64,000 bases of DNA from Frondihabitans sp. Leaf304. Its GTDB lineage: Bacteria; Actinomycetota; Actinomycetes; Actinomycetales; Microbacteriaceae. The notes beneath the pieces are model-generated. The model worked only from the letters and a program-made list of their open reading frames with translations, searched no databases and was not told the DNA's origin. The stretch covers positions 773,363 to 837,362 of the forward strand of contig NZ_LMNV01000002.1 of NCBI RefSeq assembly GCF_001423105.1, given 5' to 3'. The position numbers and the translations under genes were made by a program. Below, piece by piece: positions 16,339-26,180 of the stretch. The stretch's first letter is position 1. Each line of letters begins with the position of its first letter.

Positions 16339-18633
16339 CTACGCGCCTTCCGCCGTGCGCGGGTGAGCCTGCACGAAGAGACTCCGGGGAACGAGCGAAG
16401 CACGGGCCCTCTCGAAGCCCGACGATCCCGAGCGCAGCGCGGACAGGATCGCGCGCGCGGACCGCGAGGCCTCTTCGCCGGCCGGAACGCCGCCGAAGCG
16501 CTCCCGCGAGAGGGCCGCGGTCAGTGTGTCGAGCGCGGCCGCGGCGGAGCTCTGGGCGCCCACACTCGCGAGCAGAACTGTCGCGGTCTGCTGCGGCGTC
16601 GCCGCTTGGTCGACGCTGATGCCCAGGTCTCGGGCCGTATCGATCACCTCGCGCCAGGCCGAGAGAGCCGCGTCGGGCGGACCCTGACCGAGTCGGCGTC
16701 GTCGGCGGCCCATCCGCAGCCACCAGGGCAGCGCCAGGACGACGACGAGAGCAGCCACTCCCCCGACGACAAGCGGCGTTCCACCGATGCCGCCGGCACC
16801 GCTGCTCGCGGATGCTCCCGCGGTCGACGAAGGATCCGACGCGGTCGACGTCGGTGTCGCGGCCGACGGGGCCGAGGCGGTCGGCGTCGCGGATGCCGAC
16901 GGGCTCGCCGGATCGGTGGCCCCGGCGCTGGGTGTCGCCTCGGCGCCTGTCTCTTGCAGATAGCTCGACGTCGTTCCCATGCCGACCGTGGGCTCGAACG
17001 GCACCCAGCCGAGGCCCTGGAAGTACAGCTCGGGCCAGGTGTGGAGGTCGTTGCTCGACACCGTCCACTCCTCCCCCGAACCGACCCTCGTGCCGGGCAG
17101 GAACCCCACGGCGATGCGCGAGGGGATGTCGAGAGTGCGAGCCATGACGGCCATCGCCGAGGCGAAGTGGACGCAGTAGCCGCTCTTGCGCTGGAGGAAC
17201 GTCTCGACCATGTCGAGACCGCTTCCGTCGTATCCCTCGCGGACGGGCGTGTCTTCTGAGTAGCTGAAGTCGCCGTTGCGGAAGTAGTTCTGGAGCGCGA
17301 CGGCGGCGTCGAACGGATTGGCCGAGTCGGCCGTCACGCTCGATGCCAGCCGTGTGATGGATGCGGGAACGCCATCGACGTCGAGATAGGCGGAGAGGTC
17401 GTCGGAGGGCTGTGCAAGCGCACTGACGATCTGCTCACGGGTGGGATCGACCGGACGCGAGGTGACCCGGTAATCGAGCCCCTGGGATCCTTCGCTGGTG
17501 CTTCGGACCGTGACGCCGGAGTCGTCGACGTACTTCCAGGCGTCGCTGATGCCGGTGATCTTCGTCGCCGGCACGGGCAGGGGCAGGTAGGGGCTTCGGA
17601 GGAGATTCACCGAAACGTCAGTCGTGACGGTGTCTCGGCGCGTCGAGGTGGAGATGCCGGGGGCGGCGGGCAGATCGTCGACCGAGTTGCGGCGGTCGAG
17701 CTGGGTGGAGGCCGGACTCCAGCGGGTGCCCGAGAAGTCGACGAGATCGACGAGTTTCAAGTAGTCGCCCTCGGGAGCCGAGCTGCGATAGCTGAGGACT
17801 GTGATCGGATCGCCGCGACGCAGGTCGTCACCGAGGTTGATGACCGGGTTGACCCCGGTCGAGATGCCGGTGCCCGACCCCACGCCCGTGATCGGTGCGA
17901 TGAGCGATGTCGGCAGCAGGCTCGTCACCACGCCCGCCACGACGACGGCGGCGAGCCCCGAGACGACGCCCGCGCGGGACGGTCGACGGCCGCTCGACAC
18001 GATGAGCAACGCCAGGTAGCCGACGACGGTGGCCACCACCCACGCCCAGCTCGGAGCGACATCGGGAATGAGCGAGGGGACCACGATCACCACGGCGTAG
18101 AGCACGCCGGTGAGCGCCGGCATCTTGCACACCCGTGCCACGACGTCGAGCACCACCGCGGCAGCCGCCACGGCAACGACAACGACGCCGAGCATCGCGT
18201 CGCTGACGGCGATGGGCGCCTGATCGGAGACGATCGAGTCTTGCGCCTGAGCGGCGAGGACGCGGACGCGCTCGAGAGTCTCGGCCGTCGGGATGACACC
18301 GAGGATCGCCGTTCCGCCCGAGACGACCAGCGTCGTGGCGAGGCCCCCGACGACGAGGCCGGCGAGCGACGCGACCGCGGACGGCCAGTGAGCTGCCCGG
18401 GCCGCGGCCGACGCCGCTAGAACCGCGGCCGACACCAGCGCGGGAACGAACCACCACACGGCGCCCTGGAAGAGCGGGTGGAGACTGGCGAGCGCGAAGA
18501 CGAGCGTCAGCCAGAGGACGGTCGAGAGGAGCCAGCGGGCGTTACCCGGCGCGAAACGGTCGGTGGAGTCGACTTTCGACGTGCCGCTTCTCGGAGCCTC
18601 TCGACTCTGAAGCGGCGATCGCAGATCAACCAC
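16339..18633 (-). CDS. Transglutaminase-like TgpA family membrane protein
   Basis: A 764-residue protein with an N-terminal block of about six membrane helices (residues 40-220) and an extracytoplasmic transglutaminase-core domain. The catalytic cysteine is in KSGYCVHFASAMA and the histidine in NDLHTWPELYF, with GLGWVPFEPT following. A Thr/Ser/Ala-rich linker, one more membrane helix (GGVAALVVVLALPWWL) and a cytoplasmic DUF4129-like tail complete it. The GTG start at 18631-18633 overlaps the DUF58 stop by 8 bases, so translation is coupled. TgpA, DUF58 and MoxR genes commonly form one operon linked to envelope functions, but the substrate is not known. Confidence 0.9.
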   Translation of the reverse strand: MVDLRSPLQSREAPRSGTSKVDSTDRFAPGNARWLLSTVLWLTLVFALASLHPLFQGAVWWFVPALVSAAVLAASAAARAAHWPSAVASLAGLVVGGLATTLVVSGGTAILGVIPTAETLERVRVLAAQAQDSIVSDQAPIAVSDAMLGVVVVAVAAAAVVLDVVARVCKMPALTGVLYAVVIVVPSLIPDVAPSWAWVVATVVGYLALLIVSSGRRPSRAGVVSGLAAVVVAGVVTSLLPTSLIAPITGVGSGTGISTGVNPVINLGDDLRRGDPITVLSYRSSAPEGDYLKLVDLVDFSGTRWSPASTQLDRRNSVDDLPAAPGISTSTRRDTVTTDVSVNLLRSPYLPLPVPATKITGISDAWKYVDDSGVTVRSTSEGSQGLDYRVTSRPVDPTREQIVSALAQPSDDLSAYLDVDGVPASITRLASSVTADSANPFDAAVALQNYFRNGDFSYSEDTPVREGYDGSGLDMVETFLQRKSGYCVHFASAMAVMARTLDIPSRIAVGFLPGTRVGSGEEWTVSSNDLHTWPELYFQGLGWVPFEPTVGMGTTSSYLQETGAEATPSAGATDPASPSASATPTASAPSAATPTSTASDPSSTAGASASSGAGGIGGTPLVVGGVAALVVVLALPWWLRMGRRRRRLGQGPPDAALSAWREVIDTARDLGISVDQAATPQQTATVLLASVGAQSSAAAALDTLTAALSRERFGGVPAGEEASRSARAILSALRSGSSGFERARASLVPRSLFVQAHPRTAEGA

Positions 18634-19909
18634 GGAGCACCCCCGGCGTCTGGAGAATGGGTTCGCGGTCGGCATTGGACGCGGTCTCGATCACGCGCCA
18701 GCCACTCTCGGCCAGGGCCTTCGCGACATCTCGTGGCGAATCGCGCTCTCGGTCGTCGGGGGTCAGCAGGTCGGCATCGAGGTGCACCACGATTGCCACC
18801 CCCGCGACACCCGGCCCGCGCGCGTGGCCCAGTCGGTCGAGCTCGGCGGCGGTGAGGCTCGAGACGACGGCCACGACGGGCTCGCGCGGAGCCGCCTCGG
18901 GGCTGGGCTCGTCGATCTCGTCGTCCAACACCACGTCGGAAAGGAGCTCGAGGAACATCGGCGTGGTCGACGGGTCGTGCAGGGCGATGGTCGCGCCGTC
19001 GAGCGACACCACGCGCGTCTGCGATCCGGCGAGACCGAATTCGACGGCAATCGAGGCCGTCAGCGAAACCGCCCACTCGAAGCCGTCGCTGACCGGAACG
19101 CCCGAGCCAAGCGCGGGATGCCAATCACGCCAGTGCGACCGACCGACCGGAAGGATCACGCGGACGCTCGGGAGGCCGTGCTGCTCCTCCTGCCGCACCA
19201 TGAGCTCACCCTGCCGCGCCGTCGCGCGCCAGTGCACGCGCCGCATCGGATCGCCGCGCCGGTACTCCCGGGTGATCGGGTCGTCCTGGCCCCCGGCGAG
19301 ACTGTGGTCGCGACGCTGTCGAGCGCCCTCGCCAAGAGAACGGGATTCACGCCCACCGCCCACGCTCACGACCTCCGGAAACACCAGCAGCTCGTCTCGC
19401 CCCGGCACGGCTAGACGACGACGGGCCAGGCCGAACGTCTCGATGACGTCGACCAGCGTCGGACCGACGCGGTGCCTCCCGCGGGGCAGATCGACGTGCT
19501 CGAAGACCACGCGGGCAAGACCGCCCGGCTCGATGACCATGGCCACGGCTTCGAAGGGCGCCATGATGCGCCAGGGCACGGTTTCTCGCACGCGGACCGC
19601 TACGGATCCTGAAGCCGAAGGCGCAGTGAGCGTGAGCGTCTCGACGACCGACCAGCCCGCGACGGCACGGTCGGGGGTGAAGTGCCGGGTGACCACCACG
19701 CGTGGCGCCGATACGGAGACCGAGACGACGGACGCGACGACGAGCGCAAGGAGCACGACGCCCGCGAAGACCAGCGGCATGGCGGCCAGCACGTAGCCGA
19801 CGACGGCCACGACGAGACCCGCGACGATCGCGAGGGTGCCGCGCCGGGTCGGGAGGGGCCAGGATCCCGCAACCGCCACCAGGCGCGCGGGGACGGTCGG
19901 GCGGCGCAC
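18626..19909 (-). CDS. DUF58 domain protein
   Basis: A 427-residue membrane protein with two closely spaced N-terminal helices (about residues 16-60) and the DUF58 signature REYRRGDPMRRVHWRATAR near residue 225. A vWA-like C-terminal region follows. It is the middle gene of the moxR-DUF58-tgpA operon. DUF58 proteins are proposed partners of MoxR ATPases. I start at the GTG 19907-19909, two bases after the moxR stop. No good Shine-Dalgarno is visible, so coupling to moxR translation is likely. Confidence 0.88.
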   Translation of the reverse strand: MRRPTVPARLVAVAGSWPLPTRRGTLAIVAGLVVAVVGYVLAAMPLVFAGVVLLALVVASVVSVSVSAPRVVVTRHFTPDRAVAGWSVVETLTLTAPSASGSVAVRVRETVPWRIMAPFEAVAMVIEPGGLARVVFEHVDLPRGRHRVGPTLVDVIETFGLARRRLAVPGRDELLVFPEVVSVGGGRESRSLGEGARQRRDHSLAGGQDDPITREYRRGDPMRRVHWRATARQGELMVRQEEQHGLPSVRVILPVGRSHWRDWHPALGSGVPVSDGFEWAVSLTASIAVEFGLAGSQTRVVSLDGATIALHDPSTTPMFLELLSDVVLDDEIDEPSPEAAPREPVVAVVSSLTAAELDRLGHARGPGVAGVAIVVHLDADLLTPDDRERDSPRDVAKALAESGWRVIETASNADREPILQTPGVLRG

Positions 19910-19911
19910 GG

Positions 19912-20913
19912 TCAGGAGGCGGGTTCGTCGAGGGGCACGGGCGTCGCCCGCACGATCGACTCCACGATGTCGTAGGCCGCCGAGACGGCGCCCGCACCCG
20001 ACCGGCCGGCCAGGATCAGACGATGCCCGAGCACGGGACCGCTGAGCGCGTCGACGTCGTCGGGAATAACGAAACCGCGCCCGTTCAGAGCCGCCCACGA
20101 CTTGGCCGCCCGCATGAGCTGCAGCGTGGCGCGGGGGCTGGCGCCGAGACGCAGGTCGGGGTGGACACGGGTCGCCTGCACGATGTCGACGGCGTAGCGC
20201 TCCACGACGCGGGCGACGTAGACCGCTCGGACGGCAGCGATCATGCGACGGAGCTGCTCGAGCGACACCAGGGGCGTCAGGGCGTCGAGCGGGCTGCCGG
20301 TCTCACGCTGGCGGAGCATCCGCAGCTCGCTCTCGGCGTCCGGGTAACCGAGCGAGATCCGTGCCATGAACCGGTCGCGCTGCGCTTCGGGCAGTGAGTA
20401 GGTGCCTTCCATCTCGACCGGGTTCTGCGTCGCGACGACGAGGAACGGGGTCGGCAGCGGGTGCGAGATGCCGTCGACCGTCACCTGGCGCTCTTCGAGG
20501 CTTTCGAGCAGGGCCGACTGGGTCTTCGGCGAAGCGCGGTTGATCTCGTCGCCGATCACGATGTTCGCGAACACCGGGCCCGGCTTGAACTCGAAGTCGT
20601 TCGACTGGCGGTCGAAGATCGAGACGCCGGTGATGTCGCTCGGAAGCAGGTCGGGGGTGAACTGGATTCGGCTCACCGACGCGTCGACGGCTTTCGCCAA
20701 CGCCCTCGCCAACTGCGTCTTACCGACGCCCGGCACGTCTTCGATGAGCAGGTGCCCTTCGGCGAGCAAGACCGTGAGCGCCGTCGAGATCGCGCCCGCC
20801 TTGCCATCGATCACCGTGCCGATCGCATCCAGGATCGTGCGGGCGTGGTGCTGGACCTCGCCGAGCTCCATCAGAGTCGAGTCAGCGGCGGTCGTCTGGG
20901 TCGTGGTCATCAT
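19912..20913 (-). CDS. MoxR family AAA+ ATPase
   Basis: A 333-residue AAA+ ATPase of the MoxR clade, chaperone-like factors that assemble or activate partner proteins. Walker A is GVGKT in [15 protein letters not shown]. Walker B is [20 protein letters not shown]. The sensor region [20 protein letters not shown] and DRF arginine finger are typical. The ATGATGA at 20908-20914 contains the start and the coaD stop, so the two genes overlap. It heads the MoxR-DUF58-TgpA cluster. Confidence 0.93.
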   Translation of the reverse strand: MMTTTQTTAADSTLMELGEVQHHARTILDAIGTVIDGKAGAISTALTVLLAEGHLLIEDVPGVGKTQLARALAKAVDASVSRIQFTPDLLPSDITGVSIFDRQSNDFEFKPGPVFANIVIGDEINRASPKTQSALLESLEERQVTVDGISHPLPTPFLVVATQNPVEMEGTYSLPEAQRDRFMARISLGYPDAESELRMLRQRETGSPLDALTPLVSLEQLRRMIAAVRAVYVARVVERYAVDIVQATRVHPDLRLGASPRATLQLMRAAKSWAALNGRGFVIPDDVDALSGPVLGHRLILAGRSGAGAVSAAYDIVESIVRATPVPLDEPAS

Positions 20914-21437
20914 CGTGCTCCAGTATTCCCAGCCGAGTCGCTTCTCGACTGGAGGTAGGCGGTCACGTCGGCGGGAACGTAGGGCGAGACGTCGCCCCCG
21001 AGCCCAGCGACCTGGCGGACGAGCGAGCTCGAGACGAGCGCGTGCGCCGGATCGGGCAACATGAACACGGTCTCGACGCCCGCCAGGCTGCGGTTCATGA
21101 TCGCCATCGGGGTCTCGTAGGCCACGTCGACCTGCGACCGAATGCCCTTGACGAGCACCTTCGCGCCGACACGGGTGCAGTAGTCGACGAGGAGGCCCTC
21201 GCTCCAGCTCGTGACGACGACGTTCTCGAGTGGCGAGGGCAGATCGACACCCGCCTCGGCGACGGCGTCCGCGATGAAGTCGACCCGTTGCTCGACGGGG
21301 ATGAACGCGGTCTTCTCCGGGTTGTGCACAACGAGGACGTGCACCTCGTCGAAGAGGCCTGCGGCGCGGACGATGACGTCGAGGTGCCCGAGGGTGACCG
21401 GGTCGAACGACCCGGGGACGACGGCGATCGTGCTCAT
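20910..21437 (-). CDS. coaD: Phosphopantetheine adenylyltransferase
   Basis: A 175-residue enzyme of coenzyme A synthesis that transfers AMP to 4'-phosphopantetheine. The nucleotidyltransferase motif [10 protein letters not shown] (residues 8-17) and the C-terminal [13 protein letters not shown] block are conserved. The central [12 protein letters not shown] stretch matches the family. The C-terminal tail ([13 protein letters not shown]) is variable. recG lies upstream in the same direction, separated by the 31-bp tandem repeat. Confidence 0.96.
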   Translation of the reverse strand: MSTIAVVPGSFDPVTLGHLDVIVRAAGLFDEVHVLVVHNPEKTAFIPVEQRVDFIADAVAEAGVDLPSPLENVVVTSWSEGLLVDYCTRVGAKVLVKGIRSQVDVAYETPMAIMNRSLAGVETVFMLPDPAHALVSSSLVRQVAGLGGDVSPYVPADVTAYLQSRSDSAGNTGAR

Positions 21438-21477
21438 TCGCTCACCCTAGCCAAATTGGCCGGGAGCGCGCCGCGCG

Positions 21478-21577
21478 AGGCATCAGTTCTCCGACAGCGC
21501 GGTTCGCGAGGCATCAGTTCTTCGACAGCGCGGTGCGCGAGGCATCAGTTCTTCGACATCGCGGTGCGGGAGGCATC
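21478..21577. repeat. 31-bp tandem repeat at the 3' end of recG
   Basis: AGGCATC starts at 21478, 21509, 21540 and 21571, giving three full units plus a partial one, with a few substitutions. The unit at 21540-21577 encodes the last residues and stop of RecG (read on the minus strand). The other two copies lie beyond the stop, so they are duplications of the gene's 3' end. The period is not a multiple of three. Confidence 0.85.
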
Positions 21578-23920
21578 GTCGAGTCGGCGGGCGAGAGCGG
21601 CGGCAAGCGCCGGGTGGTCTGCGAGCGAAGGATCCGACTCGATCACCTCGGCGGCATGCTCGCGCGCGAGAGTGATCACGTCGCCGTCGTGGGCTACGCG
21701 CAGAAGGCGCAGCGACGAGCGCCCGCCCGACTGCACGCTGCCGAGCACATCGCCCTCGCGGCGCAGGTCGAGGTCGATCTGCGCCAGTTCGAAGCCGTCG
21801 GCGGTGGACGCGACCGCCTCGACCCGCTGGCGGGCGAGGGAGCCCTCTTCGGAGTGGGTCACGAGCAGGCAGAGGCCGGCGTACCCGCCTCGCCCCACTC
21901 GGCCGCGCAGCTGGTGGAGCTGCGAGACGCCAAAGCGCTCGGCGTCGAGCACGACCATCGTGGAGGCGTTGGGCACATCGACGCCGACCTCGATCACGGT
22001 GGTCGCGACCAGCACGTCGATCTCGCCCCGGGCGAAGCGCTGCATCGTCTCGTCTTTCTCGGCCGACGACATCCGCCCGTGCAACGGCTCGATGCGACGC
22101 CCCTGGAGGGCGGGCGCGACCCGGAGCGCGGCGAGGACCTCTTCGACGCTGGCGATCGGCGGGCGCGGGGCCGTGGGCGGGGCGGCGGTGTCGTCGACAC
22201 CGGCGTGCTCTACCGGTCGGCCACCGTCGAGGCCATCGGGGTCGGTCGGCGACTCGTCGGCGGGGTCTCCTGCCTCGGGGGTCGCGCGATCGATGGCCGG
22301 GCACACCACGAAGACCTGACGACCCCGGGCGATCTCTTCGGCGCTCCGCTCCCAGACCCGCGAGATCCAGCCTGGACGATCGACGAGCGGCACCACGAAC
22401 GACTCAATCGGCTGTCGGCCTTTCGGCAACTCGGCGATGGTCGAGACGTCGAGGTCGCCGAATACCGTCATGGCGACGGTGCGCGGTATCGGCGTCGCGG
22501 TGAGGACCAGCACGTGCGGCGACTGCCTCGACGTGCCGGCCGCGCCTTTCTGGCGCAGCGCCTCGCGCTGCTCGACGCCGAAACGGTGCTGCTCGTCGAC
22601 GACGACCAACCCGAGATCGTAGAACTCGACGCCGTCGCTAATGAGCGCGTGCGTGCCCACCACGATGTGCGCCTGGCCGCTCACGATGGCGAGCATCGCC
22701 TTGCGGCGCTGGGCCACCGGCATCTGCCCGGTGAGCAGAACGGGCCGAAGACGGGCAGCGAGATCGGGGCCGAGCGTCTGGACGATCGAGCGGAGGTGCT
22801 GGGAGGCGAGCACCTCGGTCGGAGCGAGCAACGCCGACTGACCGCCGCTTTCGGCGACGGCCAGCATCGCTCGCAGCGCCACCAGGGTCTTGCCCGAGCC
22901 GACCTCGCCCTGCACGAGGCGGTTCATCGGCACGTCGGCCTCGAGGTCGCGCGCGATCTCGGAGCCGACCAGCGACTGGTCTCCGGTGAGGTCGAAGGGC
23001 AGCGCCCGGTCGAAGACGTCGAGGAGCCCCCCAGCCTTGGGCGTGCGCGACGTCGCGGGCGACTGCCGCACTTCGGCGCGCTGCTGGAGGAGGGCGCTCT
23101 GCAGCACGAACGCCTCGTCGAACTTCAGCGTCTCGCGGGCGGCCTTCCAGTCTCGGTCGCGCTCCGGCCGATGCACCTTCTCGTATGCCTCGCGGAGGGG
23201 CATGAGCTGCAGCTCGCCCCGGATGCCCTCGGGGACCGAGTCGGGCAGCGGTGGCAGCGTGTCGAGCGCGACCTCCACTGACTTAGCGACCTGCCATGAC
23301 GCGACCGAAGCGCTGGCCGGGTAGATCGGAATGGGCTGCTTCGCCCACCGCTGCGCCTCGGCGTCGCCGGCCTCGGCCGCCCGGTCGTCGCCCGATTCGA
23401 AGAGCTCGTAGTCGGGGTGCGCGAGCTGCCGGTTGCCCCGGTAGTCGCCGACCTTGCCTGCGAAGATGCCGCGGACGCCCGTGACGAGGTCTTTGGCCCG
23501 CCACGCCTGGTTGAAGAAGGTGAGGGTGAGGATGCCCTGCCCGTCGCTGATCCGCACCTCGAGAATCGAGCCGCGCCGCGCGCGCATCGTGCGCTCTCGT
23601 ACGTCGAGCACCTCGGCGACGATGGTGACGCTTTCGCCGATGGCGAGTTCGCTCAGCGCGGTCAGCTCGCCGCGCCGCGCGTAGCGGCGGGGGTAGTGGG
23701 CGAGCAGATCGCCGACGGTCTCGTGGCCGAACGCCCGCTTGAGCGCCCCCGCCGTGCGACCCCCGAGTGCGTTCGTCAGCGTCTCGTCGAGCGGTGACGG
23801 GTCGGGGCGCCGGGCGGCGCGCGTCGCAGTGCTCGACTTCGTGCCGCGGGCAGACGGCGCGCCAGCGAACGCCGAAGCATCGGCGCTCGAGGCCGAAGAC
23901 GAGGTGACGGGGGTGACCAC
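21545..23920 (-). CDS. recG: ATP-dependent DNA helicase RecG
   Basis: A 791-residue branched-DNA helicase that remodels stalled forks and Holliday junctions. An N-terminal OB/wedge domain (about 60-190) is followed by superfamily 2 motifs: Walker A QGEVGSGKTLVA, the DEQH box VVVDEQHRFG, motif III LTATPIPRT, and late motifs GVDVPNASTMVV and QLRGRVGRG. The first 45 residues are Ser/Ala-rich and not conserved; the GTG at 23918-23920 gives the longest frame and a later start is possible. A Pro/Asp-rich insert (about 550-590) also differs from well-studied RecG. rsmD lies divergently upstream. Confidence 0.96.
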   Translation of the reverse strand: MVTPVTSSSASSADASAFAGAPSARGTKSSTATRAARRPDPSPLDETLTNALGGRTAGALKRAFGHETVGDLLAHYPRRYARRGELTALSELAIGESVTIVAEVLDVRERTMRARRGSILEVRISDGQGILTLTFFNQAWRAKDLVTGVRGIFAGKVGDYRGNRQLAHPDYELFESGDDRAAEAGDAEAQRWAKQPIPIYPASASVASWQVAKSVEVALDTLPPLPDSVPEGIRGELQLMPLREAYEKVHRPERDRDWKAARETLKFDEAFVLQSALLQQRAEVRQSPATSRTPKAGGLLDVFDRALPFDLTGDQSLVGSEIARDLEADVPMNRLVQGEVGSGKTLVALRAMLAVAESGGQSALLAPTEVLASQHLRSIVQTLGPDLAARLRPVLLTGQMPVAQRRKAMLAIVSGQAHIVVGTHALISDGVEFYDLGLVVVDEQHRFGVEQREALRQKGAAGTSRQSPHVLVLTATPIPRTVAMTVFGDLDVSTIAELPKGRQPIESFVVPLVDRPGWISRVWERSAEEIARGRQVFVVCPAIDRATPEAGDPADESPTDPDGLDGGRPVEHAGVDDTAAPPTAPRPPIASVEEVLAALRVAPALQGRRIEPLHGRMSSAEKDETMQRFARGEIDVLVATTVIEVGVDVPNASTMVVLDAERFGVSQLHQLRGRVGRGGYAGLCLLVTHSEEGSLARQRVEAVASTADGFELAQIDLDLRREGDVLGSVQSGGRSSLRLLRVAHDGDVITLAREHAAEVIESDPSLADHPALAAALARRLDDASRTAMSKN

Positions 23921-23991
23921 ACGCCAACGGTACCCGGCACGACCGACAGGGGCAGTCGGATCCTCGTGTCGTCTGCTGAGAGGATGGACGC

Positions 23992-24561
23992 GTGACTCGT
24001 ATCATCGCCGGATTCGCCGGCTCCACGACCCTTGGCGTTCCGAAATCGGGCACCCGGCCGACCAGCGACCGAGTGCGCGAGGCTCTCTTCTCGGCGCTCG
24101 AGGCGCGCGACGAGGTGAACGGCCTTCGGGTCGCCGACCTCTACGCGGGCACCGGCGCGCTCGGGCTCGAGGCGGCCTCGCGGGGAGCGTCGCACGTCAC
24201 CCTGGTCGAGAAGGGGCAGCAGGCCGCTCGGGTCTGCCGGGCGAACGCGGCGCTCGTGGTCGCACGGGCTCCTCGGGGCTCTGCACCGACCGTCGCCGTG
24301 TCGGCTCAGGCCGTGCGCTCGTACCTGCACCACGCGCCGGCTCGCTCGCTCGACCTGGTGCTCATCGACCCGCCGTACGAGCTGAGCGACGACGACCTGC
24401 GCCTCGACCTCGAAGCACTCGTTCCGGCCCTCGACGAAGACGCCCTCGTGGTGGTCGAGAGGCGCGCCCGCAGCGGTGAACCCGGCTGGCCCGACGGTCT
24501 CGCCCTCGAGTCGTCGAAATCGTACGGCGACACCGTGCTTTGGTCGGCTCGCCTGCAGTAG
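23992..24561 (+). CDS. rsmD: 16S rRNA (guanine966-N2)-methyltransferase
   Basis: A 189-residue SAM-dependent methyltransferase that modifies G966 of 16S rRNA. The sequence has the RsmD order: MTRIIAGFAGSTTL, RPTSDRVREALFSAL, the SAM motif VADLYAGTGALGLEAASRG and the catalytic DPPY at about residue 124. GTG start. It is divergent from recG and convergent with thiL; the recG-rsmD-coaD neighbourhood is standard for actinobacteria. Confidence 0.96.
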   Translation: MTRIIAGFAGSTTLGVPKSGTRPTSDRVREALFSALEARDEVNGLRVADLYAGTGALGLEAASRGASHVTLVEKGQQAARVCRANAALVVARAPRGSAPTVAVSAQAVRSYLHHAPARSLDLVLIDPPYELSDDDLRLDLEALVPALDEDALVVVERRARSGEPGWPDGLALESSKSYGDTVLWSARLQ

Positions 24562-24588
24562 CCGGCACTGCAGAAACAGGAGTCGCCG

Positions 24589-25581
24589 CTAGCCAGCGGC
24601 GCCGGACCACCGGAGGTACGGGTCCCAGCCGGTGGCATCGGCGAGGCCCTCGCCGTCGAGAGTGACGCGGGGTTCATCCACCGCGGGCAGCACCCGTCCG
24701 ATTGCACGGAACCCGCCGGGCAGCACCGCCCCCCGGGGGAACGTCGCCAGCAGCGAGTGATCCTCACCGCCCCGGAGCGCCTCGAGAGGGCCGCCCCCGA
24801 GCGCTTCCGCCGCCAGATCGAGCACGACGCCCGAGGCCCGAGCGATCCGCCCCGCGTCGAGCGCAAGGCCATCCGACAGGTCGAGCATGCTCGTCGCGCC
24901 CCCGAGCGCGGCCAGCACGCCGTCGGCCACGGGCGGGGTCGGTGCGAGATGCCAGAGCACGTCCGGGTCGTCGCGGAGTTCGAACCCCCGAAGGGCCGAA
25001 GGATCCCCGACCCCGTCGATCCCCTCGGCGAACAGGCGGTCGAGCCCCCGCCCGGATCGCCCGAGCACGCCCGACACCGCAACGACGTCTCCGGGCTGCG
25101 CTCCGCTCCGACGCACCGGCTCGCGGCCCTCCAGATCGCCGAACGCCGTCACCGCGATCGTCATCGTGCCCGAGACGGACATGTCGCCGCCCACGACGCC
25201 GCAGCCGGGCGCCATCGCGGCCAACCCGTCGCGCAGACCGTCGGCGAACTCGACCAGGAAGTCGACCGGGGTCTCCCCCGGCACGGCCAACGCGACGACG
25301 AGGGCCGTCGCCCGGGCGCCCATCGCGGCCACGTCAGTGAGGTTCGAGGCGGCGGCCTTCCAGCCGAGGTCGTGCGGCGTCGACCAGGCCAGACGGAAGT
25401 CGGGCCCGTGCACCATCAGGTCGGTCGTGACGACGAAGCGGGAGTCGGGCGCGGAGACCACCGCGGCGTCGTCTCCCGGGCCGAGAAGGGTCGCGTCACC
25501 CGCCGGGAGATGCGGCAGAAAACGACGCAGCGCTTCGGTCTCGCCGACGGAGCGGACTGTCTCGGATCCTGAAGCGCTCAT
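24589..25581 (-). CDS. thiL: Thiamine-monophosphate kinase
   Basis: A 330-residue enzyme making thiamine diphosphate. The family motifs are in order: GETEALRRFLPHL, GPGDDAAVV (metal/ATP-binding aspartates), SNLTDVAAMGA, GGDMSVSG and SDGLALDAGRIA. The ATG is at 25579-25581, and the DUF3515 lipoprotein starts divergently only 24 bases away, so both promoters must overlap or one gene is leaderless. Confidence 0.95.
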   Translation of the reverse strand: MSASGSETVRSVGETEALRRFLPHLPAGDATLLGPGDDAAVVSAPDSRFVVTTDLMVHGPDFRLAWSTPHDLGWKAAASNLTDVAAMGARATALVVALAVPGETPVDFLVEFADGLRDGLAAMAPGCGVVGGDMSVSGTMTIAVTAFGDLEGREPVRRSGAQPGDVVAVSGVLGRSGRGLDRLFAEGIDGVGDPSALRGFELRDDPDVLWHLAPTPPVADGVLAALGGATSMLDLSDGLALDAGRIARASGVVLDLAAEALGGGPLEALRGGEDHSLLATFPRGAVLPGGFRAIGRVLPAVDEPRVTLDGEGLADATGWDPYLRWSGAAG

Positions 25582-25605
25582 GGACTCACGGTAACGTGAG
25601 GCGCG

Positions 25606-26094
25606 ATGTCACTCCTGTCGCGCGGCCGTCTCGCCGCCCTCGCCGTCGCCGCCATCAGCCTGCCGCTCCTGGCCGGCTGCACCACGGTTCCCCTGAGCCC
25701 CGCCCCCTCCGCGAACACGGTGAGCTGCGCCGACGTGACGGTCCGGCTGCCGACGACGCTCGAAGGGCAGTCCCTTCGCGACACCAGTGCCCAGGCGACG
25801 GGCGCGTGGGGGTCGCCCGCCGGCGTGCTGCTCACGTGCGGCATCACGACGCCCAAGGTCTCCGACCTGGCGTGCAACACGGTCGATGGCGTCGACTGGC
25901 TCGTGGATCACAAGGGCAAGGGCGGCACCATCGCCGTCTACACGACCTACGGCCGCGAGCCCGGCGTGCAGGTGGTCGTCGACACGACCCTCGTGCCGTC
26001 GAACACGAACGTCCTGTTCGACCTGTCGACCGCCGTGGGCACGCTGCCGCAGACGCGCAAGTGCCTGTCGGCGTCGGACGTGCCTGCGCCGTAG
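25606..26094 (+). CDS. DUF3515 family lipoprotein
   Basis: A 162-residue lipoprotein with a signal peptide ending in the lipobox LLAGC (Cys25), placing it on the outer face of the membrane. The mature part has CADVTVRLP, a LLTCGI strand and TRKCLS, so three further cysteines that may form disulfides. DUF3515 genes sit between thiL and ddl in many Micrococcales, which is the position here. The function is unknown. Confidence 0.85.
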   Translation: MSLLSRGRLAALAVAAISLPLLAGCTTVPLSPAPSANTVSCADVTVRLPTTLEGQSLRDTSAQATGAWGSPAGVLLTCGITTPKVSDLACNTVDGVDWLVDHKGKGGTIAVYTTYGREPGVQVVVDTTLVPSNTNVLFDLSTAVGTLPQTRKCLSASDVPAP

Positions 26095-26113
26095 CGACGC
26101 CGCCCTCGGCAGA

Positions 26114-26173
26114 GACACCACTTTCCGGCGACGACACCGCCGATAGCTGGTGCCGACCCCGGAAAGCGGTGTC
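26114..26173. terminator. Two-tier palindrome between the DUF3515 gene and ddl
   Basis: The 15-bp arms 26114-26128 and 26159-26173 have one mismatch (GACACC.CTTTCCGG). They enclose an inner imperfect hairpin (GACACC..GGTGCC). It lies between convergent 3' ends. The arms are nearly the same as those at 43847-43914. Confidence 0.6.
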
Positions 26174-26180
26174 GTGAGCC

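Noticed and set aside
21478-21577. Possible CRISPR array
   Set aside because: The units are directly adjacent with no variable spacers, and no cas genes are in the window; it is a simple tandem repeat.
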